A stretch of 64,000 nucleotides of DNA, from NCBI GenBank assembly GCA_964549655.1, contig CAZJXN010000005.1:6527-70526 (forward strand), read 5' to 3'. The position numbers and the translations under genes are program-made. This document shows positions 43,438 through 52,236 of this stretch, piece after piece (the first letter of the stretch is position 1; each line of letters opens with the position of its first letter). Origin of the DNA: JADJNW01 sp964549655. Its GTDB lineage: Bacteria; Bacteroidota; Bacteroidia; Chitinophagales; Saprospiraceae. Below the pieces are notes generated by a model. It saw nothing but the letters and a program-made list of their open reading frames with translations. It was not told the origin of the DNA and ran no database searches.

Positions 43438-45160
43438 ATCCCTTCGGAATCGCCGCAATTAACTTCTTCGTATATTCCGATTGCGGATTTTCATAAATCG
43501 CATCGGCAGGACCTGATTCTACAATTTTTCCGGCGTTCATCACCAGCATTCGGTCGCTCATCAACTTTACAACCGATAAATCATGCGAAATAAAAATATA
43601 CGTAAGATTATGTTTTTCACGTAATTCCATCAGTAAATTCAATACTTGCGCCTGCACGGACACATCGAGCGAGGAAACCGCTTCATCACATATTATAAAT
43701 TTTGGATTCAATGCTAATGCTCGTGCGATACAAATTCGTTGCCGCTGTCCACCTGAAAACTCATGCGGATAACGTTGAAAATGATGGGATTCTAAACCGA
43801 CCGTTTTTAGCAATTCAAGCGCGCGTTCCTTACGTTGGCGGTCATTTTGTGAAATATGATGAAAACGCATGGGTTCCATAACCGCTTCACCAATGGGGAG
43901 GCGTGGATTGAGAGAAGAGTAGGGGTCTTGAAAGATGAGTTGCATTTCGCGGCGCAACCGTTTTAACTCAAGTTCAGAAATATTTTCTAATTTCTTATTT
44001 TCAAATTGTACACTGCCTTCCGTGGGTGGAATCAAGTGTAAAATGGAACGTCCTAAAGTCGTCTTTCCACAGCCGGATTCACCCACCAATCCTAAGGTTT
44101 CGCCGGGATAGACTTCAAAACTTACATCGTCTACCGCTTTTATATAATCCAATGTTTTACCAAAAAAATTCTTTTTGCCTGTAAACCAAGTTTTCAAATT
44201 TGATACTTGTAATATCGGTGCTACTTTTTGTAAATTTTCTAATCGCGCCGCGGTTTCTTGCGGTTTTATTTTCCAATCTTCTATCGTTTTTGCAAAATCC
44301 GTTTTTTCTTGTGATAAAAAATCAGACACTAATGGCAAACGTTTCAAACGATATTCCAGCGACGGACGACAAGCCAGCAAGCCTTGCGTGTACGGATGCT
44401 GCGGATTTTGAAATAAATCTGAAACCGTGCCTTGCTCTACAATTTTACCTTTATACATCACCAATACGCGGTCAGCAATCGCTGCAATCACCCCTAAATC
44501 ATGGGTAATGAACAACATAGACATTTGAAATTCTTGTTTTAGATCGCGCATCAGTTCCAAAATCGTTTGTTGCACCGACACATCCAACGCGGTCGTCGGC
44601 TCATCTGCCAATAGAATACTTGGATTGCAAGCCATTGCCATCGCAATCATTACGCGCTGCTTCTGCCCGCCAGAAATCTGGTGTGGATATGCGTCATAAA
44701 TCCGCTGTGGCTCTGGTAATTTCACTTTTGACAGTAATTCCAGCGTAGCAATTTTCGCTGCTTTTGCGTCCATTTTTTGGTGCAATCGAATGACTTCTGC
44801 TACTTGGTCGCCACATTTAAAAACAGGATTTAGAGAAGTCATCGGCTCTTGAAAAATCATCGCCAACTCATTCCCACGCAATGCTTGTATCTGATTTTCA
44901 GGCACTTGCAACAAATCAACAACTTCACCTTCTTTAGTACGAAATAGAATTTCACCACTACCAGTATTTGCCGGAGGTGTTTGCAATAAGCGCATAATAG
45001 ACAACGCCGTCACCGACTTTCCAGATCCCGATTCACCTACGATGCCCACCGTTTCGCCTCTGTACAAATCAAAACTAATACCGTCCACCGCCTGCGTGAT
45101 TTGCTCGTCCGTGCGGAAGAAGATGCTTAGGTTTTTGATTTCTAATAATTTATCAGTCAT
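43412..45160 (-). CDS. Fused double ABC ATPase (dipeptide/oligopeptide transporter type, DppD-DppF)
   Basis: The ATG at 45160 (MTDKLLEIKNLSIFF) gives 582 residues; an upstream start at 45199 would only add repeat-encoded residues. Two complete nucleotide-binding domains are joined. The first has Walker A GESGSGKS, signature ISGGQKQR and Walker B ILLADEPTTALD, then an oligopeptide-specific extension. The second has GESGCGKTT, FSGGQRQR and FIICDEAVSSLD. They should energise import of peptides (Opp/Dpp) or nickel. No permease or binding-protein gene is near, so the partners are elsewhere. The C-terminal LEDRKMGG is encoded by the intergenic repeat R1. Confidence 0.93.
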   Translation of the reverse strand: MTDKLLEIKNLSIFFRTDEQITQAVDGISFDLYRGETVGIVGESGSGKSVTALSIMRLLQTPPANTGSGEILFRTKEGEVVDLLQVPENQIQALRGNELAMIFQEPMTSLNPVFKCGDQVAEVIRLHQKMDAKAAKIATLELLSKVKLPEPQRIYDAYPHQISGGQKQRVMIAMAMACNPSILLADEPTTALDVSVQQTILELMRDLKQEFQMSMLFITHDLGVIAAIADRVLVMYKGKIVEQGTVSDLFQNPQHPYTQGLLACRPSLEYRLKRLPLVSDFLSQEKTDFAKTIEDWKIKPQETAARLENLQKVAPILQVSNLKTWFTGKKNFFGKTLDYIKAVDDVSFEVYPGETLGLVGESGCGKTTLGRSILHLIPPTEGSVQFENKKLENISELELKRLRREMQLIFQDPYSSLNPRLPIGEAVMEPMRFHHISQNDRQRKERALELLKTVGLESHHFQRYPHEFSGGQRQRICIARALALNPKFIICDEAVSSLDVSVQAQVLNLLMELREKHNLTYIFISHDLSVVKLMSDRMLVMNAGKIVESGPADAIYENPQSEYTKKLIAAIPKGLEDRKMGG

Positions 45161-45171
45161 TGCTTTTTTTT

Positions 45172-45289
45172 GGGAAGACGGGAGGATAGGAGGATGCACA
45201 TGGCAAGTGTTCTCCCAGATTTTCTAAAATCAAGATAATGGAGGAGTAAGTAGCAAGCGTTTCCTATCTTCCCATCCTCCCATCCTCCA
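45172..45289. repeat. GGGAGGATAGGA inverted repeat, copy 2 (R2)
   Basis: GGGAAGACGGGAGGATAGGA at the left and TTCCTATCTTCCCATCCTCC, CATCC at the right are the arms. The inner part has GGCAAGTG and TAGCAAGCG, echoing the ACGCTTGCTA centre of R1. The right arm encodes the last residues VEDGRMGR and the TAG stop of the RNase D-like gene. Confidence 0.8.
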
Positions 45290-46460
45290 CTTTCAACGCA
45301 ATGGTGCTATCGGTTACTTCCATTTCCAATTTATCAAAATTCAAAATTCGCTCTACCAATTCTGCTCCAAATAAATCTTTTCGCCAGCCATTTTTTAAGC
45401 TGTCTTCCAAGCCCTCGTTGCCGTTGCGCACTTTTTTGATGGCGGCACGTGGGAGCGCAAGGGTAGGGGACACGCCATTTTCGAGGCATTTATATTTTAC
45501 TAAAAGGTAAAGTGTTTCTTGCAACATTTCATCATACGGGTCTTCACTTTCCTCCGTCGGAATTTGCTTTAATAAAAGTCGTTCGGCATCGGTAGTAGGT
45601 TCTTTATACAACTTTTCAAACAATTGAATATTGGTGCGAATCAATTTTTCAGGTAAGCGGCGATTGCGCAAGAGCGCGTCTCTACCAGACGACATTCCGC
45701 GCACAATTTGGCTAATCAACTTGCCTGGCAAAATCATTTCCTTGGAATAATTTTTCTCTTCTGCCGTGCGTCGCCGCCAATCAAAGAGCCGCAATAAAAA
45801 GACTTGTTCCCGCAGATTGAGGGATTTCATCATGTCACTATTCAATGCGTCGTGATTTGGGTCTTTCGCATAAAAACCGGGCGATTCCATGCGCCGAAAT
45901 TCTTCCATTGCCCAACTTAACCGTCCGTGTCGTTCTAATTTTTCTTCCAAAATGCCCCACAAATCGTGCAGTGGCAGCACGTCTTCGAGTGCGTAGGTGA
46001 GTTGTTTGGGTGTAAATGGACGCGCTTCCCAGTCTGTCACGGCATAACTTTTATTCAAACTGACCCGCAATTCCACTTCCACTAATTTTCGAAACGAAAT
46101 CGGATAGCGATAGCCACTGAAAGCAGCAGCGAGTTGTGTATCAAAAATATTTTTAGGAACCGTTCCATACAGACTATTTAATAAGCGATAATCATTATCT
46201 CCGGCGTGTGTAACCTTTACAATCAGCTCATTTTCAACGAATTCTAAAAAAGGGTCTAAATTGGGTACTTTGAACGGGTCAATCATATAATTGCCATGCG
46301 CCGTCGTTACTTGCAAGAGACACAAACTGGTCGTGTAGCGTTTTTCACCTACAAATTCCGTGTCGAAACACAACCATTCAATACCCTGCTGCTGTCTATA
46401 AAAGAGATCAAGGTCGCTTTGTGATTCTATAAATGTAAAATTTGTTTTTTCCGTGTGCAT
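45264..46460 (-). CDS. RNase D-like 3'-5' exonuclease (DEDDy) with HRDC-like C-terminal region
   Basis: The ATG at 46460 gives 398 residues; a TTG at 46496 is less likely. The DEDD exonuclease core shows LCFDTEFVGEKRY (Asp33, Glu35), HAGDNDYRLL and YALEDVLPLHDLW (Tyr156-x3-Asp160), the DEDDy arrangement. A helical C-terminal half with HRDC-like segments follows (LREQVFLLRLFDWRRRTAEE, MILPGKLISQIVRG). RNase D trims tRNA and other stable RNA 3' ends. The last residues (KVEDGRMGR) and the stop come from repeat R2. The spacer to the AsmA gene (46461-46767) holds repeat R3 and AT-rich sequence. Confidence 0.88.
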   Translation of the reverse strand: MHTEKTNFTFIESQSDLDLFYRQQQGIEWLCFDTEFVGEKRYTTSLCLLQVTTAHGNYMIDPFKVPNLDPFLEFVENELIVKVTHAGDNDYRLLNSLYGTVPKNIFDTQLAAAFSGYRYPISFRKLVEVELRVSLNKSYAVTDWEARPFTPKQLTYALEDVLPLHDLWGILEEKLERHGRLSWAMEEFRRMESPGFYAKDPNHDALNSDMMKSLNLREQVFLLRLFDWRRRTAEEKNYSKEMILPGKLISQIVRGMSSGRDALLRNRRLPEKLIRTNIQLFEKLYKEPTTDAERLLLKQIPTEESEDPYDEMLQETLYLLVKYKCLENGVSPTLALPRAAIKKVRNGNEGLEDSLKNGWRKDLFGAELVERILNFDKLEMEVTDSTIALKVEDGRMGR

Positions 46461-46677
46461 ATTTTTCAGGACTCGTTTGCCACAAAGATGGCGCAAGAAA
46501 TTAGCAATCGGAAATTTAAAATTTGAAATTAATATTTAAAACCACTCCATTTTATGCATTCTTCCTTGCCTTAGCATCTATTCTACAATGTTGTTGTTGT
46601 ATTAATAAAAGTTTAATAATTTGCTAAAACGTGCTATCTGTGTAAATTTGTAGCACTTTTGAGCGTTAAGAAAAAAA

Positions 46678-46755
46678 TGGAAGATGGGAGGATAGGAAGA
46701 TAGGAGAATCCACGAAGCACGTGTTTTTCCATCCTCCCATCTTCCTATACTCCTC
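46678..46755. repeat. GGGAGGATAGGA inverted repeat, copy 3 (R3)
   Basis: TGGAAGATGGGAGGATAGGA, AGATAGGAG at the left and CCATCCTCCCATCTTCCTAT at the right, with a centre containing CACGAAGCACGTG. It lies 13 bp before the start of the AsmA-like gene and between divergent genes, so here it is fully intergenic. Confidence 0.8.
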
Positions 46756-46767
46756 AAATCCAATATA

Positions 46768-49700
46768 ATGAAACGCGGAATTAAAATCACTTTAATAATC
46801 ATTGCGGTACTGTTTACGCTCGTCATCGGCGCGGCGTTTGCCATTCCTTATTTTTTTAAAGACCAGATACAAGCGGCGGTCATCAAAGCTGCCAATGAAA
46901 GCTTGAATGCCAAACTCAATTTTACGGATGTCAGCTTGTCTGTGTTTCGGGATTTCCCGGATGTGAGTGTGCGCTTGCAAAATCTGACGGTTACAAATAT
47001 GGAGCCGTTTGAAGACATTCGCTTGGCGGATGTAGAAGCGGCGGATGTAACAGTGGATATTATGTCTATCATTCGCAATCAAAAGCCGTGGCGTATCAAG
47101 TCTATTTATGTAAAAAAACCTAATATAAATGTATTTGTGTTGGAAGACGGACGCGCCAATTACGATATTGTGAAACCGACAGCGGATTCTTTGGCGGAAG
47201 AACCGGAGACTGCTACAAGCGATTTTAACATCACTTTGGAATCGTATGAAATAGAAGATGGAAATATAGTATATAAAGATGAAACGATTGGTATTGACTT
47301 GTCTATCAAAGGTTTAGACCATAAAGGTTCTGGCGACTTTACAAGTATGGTATATGATTTGAATACCGATACGAATGTGGATTCGTTGAGTCTGACGTAT
47401 GGCGGCATTCCATATTTGAAAAGAGCGCACACGGAATTGGATGCCATTTTCAATATTGACCAAGCGAATAGCAAATATACGTTGAAGGACAATATTGTAA
47501 AGTTGAATGACTTAGAGTTGCGCGCAGACGGTTTCGTACAATTGCCGGACACGAGCAATATCGTGATGGATTTAAAATTTTCTACGCCGCAAAGTGAGTT
47601 TAAGGATTTATTATCTATGATTCCAAATGCGTATATCGCTGGTTATGAGAGTGTAAAAGCAGATGGAACGTTTAATTTGAGCGGTTTTGCAAAAGGTACT
47701 TACAATGCGACACAAGAAACATATCCGGCTTTTCAAGTGAATTTAGGCGTGGAAAATGGCAGTATAAAATATCCTGATTTGCCGTTGGGCATTTCTAATA
47801 TTAATACAAAAATAAACGTGAATAGTCCGACCAGCAATTTTGATGACTTGCTCTTAGATATTCCAACGTTTGCCATGCAATTGGGGAGCAATCCGATTCG
47901 AGCGGTTTTTAAATTGAAAACACCGATTTCTGACCCCGATGTGGACACGCAGATTGACGGAACTTTAAATTTAAAAGAACTATCGCAAGCCTTTCCGATG
48001 GAAGGTATGAGTGACTTAAGCGGCATCATTTCGGCGGATGTAGATGTGAAAACGCGCTTGTCGTATATTGAGAACCAAGAATATGAAAAAGTAAATATGC
48101 GCGGCGATATGTCGGTACAAGGTTTGAATTATAAAGACGTGGCTTACCCTGCGATCCGTATTAATAGTGCCAAAGCGCAATTCACACCCCAAAATGTACG
48201 CCTTGAAAACTTCGATGCAAAATTGGGTAAAAGCGATGTAAAGGCGAGCGGTTCGATTCAAAATATCTTGGCGTATTTCTCACCAAAGAAAACAATGCGT
48301 GGTCAATTTACGGTGCGCTCTAACTCGTTTGATGCGAATGAATGGGTGCCAAAAGAGACGGCTACTACGACGCAACCCGCTTTACCGGCTTCCCAAACAC
48401 AGCCTGCCGCGGCAACCGAGATATTTGACCGATTTGATTTTACGTTGGACGCGGCAGTTGGACAATTGGCGTATGATACGTATCGTTTAAAAAACTCGAT
48501 TGTAAAAGGAAATATAAAACCTAATAAACTGTCAGTGAGCGAATTGAGTACGCAAATTGGGGAGAGTGATGTAAAGGCTTCAGGAGTTATTACAAACTTA
48601 TTTGATTATTTATTTGACAATCAGACCTTGGGTGGAAATATTGCGGTTTCGTCCAAAGTAATGAATTTGAATCAATTTATGACGGCAGATGGCTCTGCGC
48701 CTCAACCGACTGCAACCACCACCAGCACTGCTTCTACCGCCGGAATGGAGCCCATTTTAATACCGAAAAATATAGATATGACGATTCGCGCCAACATGGA
48801 CAAAGTCATTTACACCAATATGATACTCAATAATGTAAAAGGCGATTTGATCGTGGCGAAAGAAGCGGTCGTATTGCAAGATGTGACTGCAAATATTTTA
48901 GGTGGAAAAGTGGCATTGAGCGGCGGTTATGACACGAAAGACAAAGCGAATCCAGGGTTTAACCTCAAGTATGATTTGCAAAATATGGATTTTCAAAAAA
49001 CGTTTGGTGCGTTCAACAGCTTTCAAGTGCTCGCGCCGATTGGAGCATTCATACGAGGAAATTTTAATACGAGTTTGATTTTAGACGGAACGTTGGGCAA
49101 AAACGTGATGCCGAATTTTAATTCTTTAAATATGCAAGGCTTTTTAGAAACGATTAATGGAATTATTGATAATTTCAGACCATTACAAGTAATTGGCGAG
49201 AAGTTTAATATTGATTATTTTAAAGAAGCGCTTACGATAAAGAATACGAAAAACTGGTTTGAATTGAAAGATGGTGCGGTCGCAGTGAAAGAATTTGATT
49301 ATCAATATAAAGATATTCCGATGAAAATCGCTGGTACGCATGGCTTGAATCAGGATATTAATTACACCATTAAAGCTAAAATTCCGCGCAAACTGATAGA
49401 GAAAATGGGTGTAGGTGCTGCGGCTACGAAAGGTTTAGACCAGATTAGTAAAGAAGCCGCCAAGTTTGGTTTGAATATTGCGAAAACAGAATTTGTGAAT
49501 GTACAATTTAATCTTACAGGCAGTATCAAGAGTCCAAAAGTAGGATTTAAATTGCTCGGCACCGATGGCGGCGAAAGTTCTCCGGTTGCCTCCGCCACGG
49601 AACAAGTGAAAGATGCCGTGAAAAATGAAGTGAAAGAAAAAATTACAGAAGGTAAAGAGCAGCTCAAACAAACCGCCACCAAAGCTGTGGATTCTGTAAA

Positions 49701-49902
49701 AACGGTGTTGAAAGATAAAACCGAGCAAGCCAAAGAAGACGTGACGAAAAAAGCGGAAGAAGCAATTAAAGATAAATTGGGCAGCAAAGTGGATTCCACC
49801 ACGAAAGAAGAAATTAAAAATCAGTTGGATAAATTCAATCCGTTTAAAAAGAAGAAGAAAGAAGAGCCGAAGAAAGATAGCACCAGCACGAGCGGTAATT
49901 AA
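46768..49902 (+). CDS. AsmA-family membrane-anchored protein
   Basis: A 1044-residue protein with one N-terminal membrane helix (ITLIIIAVLFTLVIGAAFAI), then the AsmA start AAVIKAANESLNAKLNFTDV, FPDVSVRLQNLTV and long beta-strand repeats characteristic of AsmA/DUF748 bridge proteins that carry phospholipid between membranes. The C-terminal 130 residues are a charged helical, Lys/Glu-rich tail (VKEKITEGKEQLKQTATKAV) that ends KKKKKEEPKKDSTSTSGN. That tail is unusual and may be coiled-coil. The gene starts next to repeat R3. Involvement in outer-membrane lipid homeostasis is inferred from the family. Confidence 0.87.
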   Translation: MKRGIKITLIIIAVLFTLVIGAAFAIPYFFKDQIQAAVIKAANESLNAKLNFTDVSLSVFRDFPDVSVRLQNLTVTNMEPFEDIRLADVEAADVTVDIMSIIRNQKPWRIKSIYVKKPNINVFVLEDGRANYDIVKPTADSLAEEPETATSDFNITLESYEIEDGNIVYKDETIGIDLSIKGLDHKGSGDFTSMVYDLNTDTNVDSLSLTYGGIPYLKRAHTELDAIFNIDQANSKYTLKDNIVKLNDLELRADGFVQLPDTSNIVMDLKFSTPQSEFKDLLSMIPNAYIAGYESVKADGTFNLSGFAKGTYNATQETYPAFQVNLGVENGSIKYPDLPLGISNINTKINVNSPTSNFDDLLLDIPTFAMQLGSNPIRAVFKLKTPISDPDVDTQIDGTLNLKELSQAFPMEGMSDLSGIISADVDVKTRLSYIENQEYEKVNMRGDMSVQGLNYKDVAYPAIRINSAKAQFTPQNVRLENFDAKLGKSDVKASGSIQNILAYFSPKKTMRGQFTVRSNSFDANEWVPKETATTTQPALPASQTQPAAATEIFDRFDFTLDAAVGQLAYDTYRLKNSIVKGNIKPNKLSVSELSTQIGESDVKASGVITNLFDYLFDNQTLGGNIAVSSKVMNLNQFMTADGSAPQPTATTTSTASTAGMEPILIPKNIDMTIRANMDKVIYTNMILNNVKGDLIVAKEAVVLQDVTANILGGKVALSGGYDTKDKANPGFNLKYDLQNMDFQKTFGAFNSFQVLAPIGAFIRGNFNTSLILDGTLGKNVMPNFNSLNMQGFLETINGIIDNFRPLQVIGEKFNIDYFKEALTIKNTKNWFELKDGAVAVKEFDYQYKDIPMKIAGTHGLNQDINYTIKAKIPRKLIEKMGVGAAATKGLDQISKEAAKFGLNIAKTEFVNVQFNLTGSIKSPKVGFKLLGTDGGESSPVASATEQVKDAVKNEVKEKITEGKEQLKQTATKAVDSVKTVLKDKTEQAKEDVTKKAEEAIKDKLGSKVDSTTKEEIKNQLDKFNPFKKKKKEEPKKDSTSTSGN

Positions 49903-49965
49903 TGTGCTTATTTGCTGGTGTGCCAATTTGCTAATTTCCCGTATAGCATATTAGCACATCAGCAT

Positions 49966-49989
49966 AACTTGTCCCGCAAATCGGGATTA
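49966..49989. repeat. Small hairpin repeat AACTTGTCCCG...CGGGATTA, copy 2
   Basis: AACTTGTCCCGCAAATCGGG then ATTA is nearly identical to 3590-3613. It is 22 bp before the PaiB-like start, inside sequence with repeated TTTGCTAATTT and CATCAGCA words. Confidence 0.6.
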
Positions 49990-50010
49990 TCTCATCAGCA
50001 AATTATACAA

Positions 50011-50625
50011 ATGTACATTCCTCCCCGTTACAAACTCACTGACATTGAAGAAGTTAGAAATTTCATTCAAGCCAATAGCTTTGGTATCCTCATCAATATC
50101 TTAGATGGAAAACCTTGGGCGACGCACATTCCACTGGAATTAGAAACGAACGCTGCTGGAGAAGACGTACTCGTCGGACACATTTCTAAAGCGAATCCAC
50201 AGTGGAAAACATTTGCCGAAAACTCGCAGGTGCTGACGATTTTCTCGGCGCCCCACGCTTACATTTCTTCCTCTTGGTATGATCATGAAAACGTGCCGAC
50301 CTGGAATTACATCGCCGTTCATGTATATGGAAGCCTGCGTGTAATGGAAGGCGAGGAGTTATTTCAAGCGCTTAAAAAATTGATGGATAAATACGAAACT
50401 ACTTCTGCAAAACCTGTGCAGTTGGAGCGTATGACACCGGAATACGTTCAAAAAGAAATGCGGGGCATTGTCGGTTTTGAAATAAAAGTAAAAGAAATTC
50501 ATGCCGCGCATAAATTATCACAAAATAGAGACGACAAAAATTATCAAAATGTAATAACGGAATTGGAAAAGCGCGGCGAAGGATATGATGTGGATATTGC
50601 CAATGCGATGAAGAAAATAAGATAG
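50011..50625 (+). CDS. PaiB-like FMN-binding regulator
   Basis: From the ATG at 50011 the product is 204 residues. MYIPPRYKLTDIEEVRNFIQ, ATHIPLELE, GHISKANPQWKTF, APHAYISSSWY and PTWNYIAVHVYG match the PaiB/YddH family (PF04299), split-barrel proteins that bind FMN and in Bacillus repress sporulation and protease genes. Longer frames starting upstream are repeat-derived. The family is often called transcriptional regulator, though many members are probably oxidoreductases. The gene is alone; the T9SS protein gene follows after 57 bp. Confidence 0.88.
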   Translation: MYIPPRYKLTDIEEVRNFIQANSFGILINILDGKPWATHIPLELETNAAGEDVLVGHISKANPQWKTFAENSQVLTIFSAPHAYISSSWYDHENVPTWNYIAVHVYGSLRVMEGEELFQALKKLMDKYETTSAKPVQLERMTPEYVQKEMRGIVGFEIKVKEIHAAHKLSQNRDDKNYQNVITELEKRGEGYDVDIANAMKKIR

Positions 50626-50682
50626 TCGAATCATACGTTATCATTTTTGTTAATCTATTACTTCCCAAAAACACGAACACCC

Positions 50683-52179
50683 ATGACCCGAATCTCACTT
50701 CTGGCAGTGCTACTATTTACTTCTCTTATTTCCTGTTTTGCAAAAACGCTCCACGTCGGCACTGGACAACCGCACTCGAATCTCTTGAGCGCTACCCGAC
50801 AGGCACAGCCCGGCGACACCATCTTCTTGCGCACTGGCGTGTACACGGGCGGGCAATATATTGAAAACTTGCAAGGCACGGCGGACAAATGGATTCATAT
50901 TCTAAATTTTCCGAACGCAAATGTTATTATTCGCGGCAGTACGGAGGCGTGGCACTTTACAGACCCCAATTATTTGCACATCAGCGGCATTATTTTTGAG
51001 CAGCAAACAGGCAATGGTGTCAATATAGACGATAGCGGCTCTTATGATACACCAGCACATCATGTTTTAATAGAAAATTGCATTTTTCGCAATATGAATG
51101 CAACGGGTAATAATGATTTACTCAAAATGTCGGGTGTAGATGAATTTGAAGTGCGCGATTGTACATTTTTAAATGGCGCGACCGGTGGGAGTGGTATTGA
51201 TATGGTGGGTTGTCATCAGGGACTTATTCACAAAAATCGGTTTGAAAATCTTGGTTCCACGGGCATTCAAGCAAAAGGCGGGACTCAGTTTGTGCGCATC
51301 GAAGCCAATTTTTTTAAAAATGCAGGAGCCAGAGCTTTGAATTTGGGCGGCAGCACGGGTTTGCAATTCTTCCGACCGATAGATGCGACTTTTGAAGCCG
51401 CAGATTTACAAGTATATTCTAATGTTTTTATGGGTTCGCAAGCGCCTGTTGCGTATGTAGGGAGCGTACGGGTGGAAGTGGTGAACAACACGATTTATTT
51501 ACCTGGTAAATGGGTGGTGCGTATTTTACAAGAAACGGTGGACCCGAATCGCTTTTTACAAAGTGGAGAGAATAGTTTTATTAATAATATCATTTATTTT
51601 GACAATAATGTGAGTACTGCCGTAAATATTGGCACAAATACGCGTCCAAATACCTTCACTTTTACAAATAACTTATGGTATAATTATCAAAATCCGAATT
51701 CCAGTAAACCATCTTTACCTGTGCAAGAAAGTAATGGAATCGTTGGACAAAATCCAAATTTTAAAGATGTAAATGCAGAGGATTTTAATTTACTTCCTAA
51801 TAGTCCGGCGATTGCAAAAGGAAAGCAAACGAGCACTCCTAAGACTGATTTTTCAGGTGCAAATTTCAAACAACAACGTTCAATTGGCGCTTTGGAAAGT
51901 GGTGGCACAACCAGTATTCAAGCCATTGCTGACAATCTTGAACTCACTATTTTCCCAAATCCTTCCGATGGTTTGTTAACGATTCAATTAGCAGAGCCCA
52001 TTATTCAAAAAGGCTTACTTAAAGTAATAAATGCAGATGGAAGATTGGTTTTTAGTAAAATAATGAATGGGGAAAGTAAAGTGCAGTTAAATTTAGAACA
52101 ACTGCCGACAGGAAATTATGTAATAGAAATGGTGATAAATGGGCGGCGAATGACGGGCAGCTGGATAAAAAGTAAATGA
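50683..52179 (+). CDS. Secreted right-handed beta-helix protein with type IX secretion C-terminal domain
   Basis: From the ATG at 50683 the protein is 498 residues. It has a signal peptide (MTRISLLAVLLFTSLISCFA), then a parallel beta-helix (repeated strands such as HVLIENCIFRNMNATGNNDL, FEVRDCTFLNGATGGSGIDM, LIHKNRFENLGSTGIQ) typical of polysaccharide lyase-like or surface proteins. The C-terminal sorting domain follows (LTIFPNPSDGLLTIQL, GNYVIEMVINGRRMTGSWIK). The FPNP motif marks type A cargo of the type IX secretion system. Polysaccharide binding or cleavage is likely; catalytic residues were not identified. A Cys near the signal cleavage site could instead make it a lipoprotein, but the T9SS domain argues for secretion. 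Confidence 0.88.
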   Translation: MTRISLLAVLLFTSLISCFAKTLHVGTGQPHSNLLSATRQAQPGDTIFLRTGVYTGGQYIENLQGTADKWIHILNFPNANVIIRGSTEAWHFTDPNYLHISGIIFEQQTGNGVNIDDSGSYDTPAHHVLIENCIFRNMNATGNNDLLKMSGVDEFEVRDCTFLNGATGGSGIDMVGCHQGLIHKNRFENLGSTGIQAKGGTQFVRIEANFFKNAGARALNLGGSTGLQFFRPIDATFEAADLQVYSNVFMGSQAPVAYVGSVRVEVVNNTIYLPGKWVVRILQETVDPNRFLQSGENSFINNIIYFDNNVSTAVNIGTNTRPNTFTFTNNLWYNYQNPNSSKPSLPVQESNGIVGQNPNFKDVNAEDFNLLPNSPAIAKGKQTSTPKTDFSGANFKQQRSIGALESGGTTSIQAIADNLELTIFPNPSDGLLTIQLAEPIIQKGLLKVINADGRLVFSKIMNGESKVQLNLEQLPTGNYVIEMVINGRRMTGSWIKSK

Positions 52180-52194
52180 TATCGGCTCTTTTAT

Positions 52195-52236
52195 TTTTAA
52201 AATCATAATCACCCTATAAAATCAGTGTTCCATTAC
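52195..52236. repeat. ACACTGATTTTATAG family word, copy 3
   Basis: TTAAAATCATAATCACCCTA then TAAAATCAGTGTTCCAT. In the opposite direction ATGGAACACTGATTTTATAG gives the last residues MEH and the TGA stop of the gene at 52222-52938. The same word GGAACACTGAT follows the dehydratase stop at 39737. Confidence 0.65.

Noticed and set aside
45161..45199. N-terminal extension MHPPILPSSQKKA of the ABC ATPase
   Set aside because: It is encoded by the GGGAGGATAGGA repeat R2; the conserved sequence starts at MTDKLLEIKNL.
49912..50010. Upstream extension of the PaiB-like gene
   Set aside because: The 33 extra residues are encoded by intergenic repeat words (TTTGCTAATTT, CTTGTCCCG) and family members begin at MYIPPRYKLTD.
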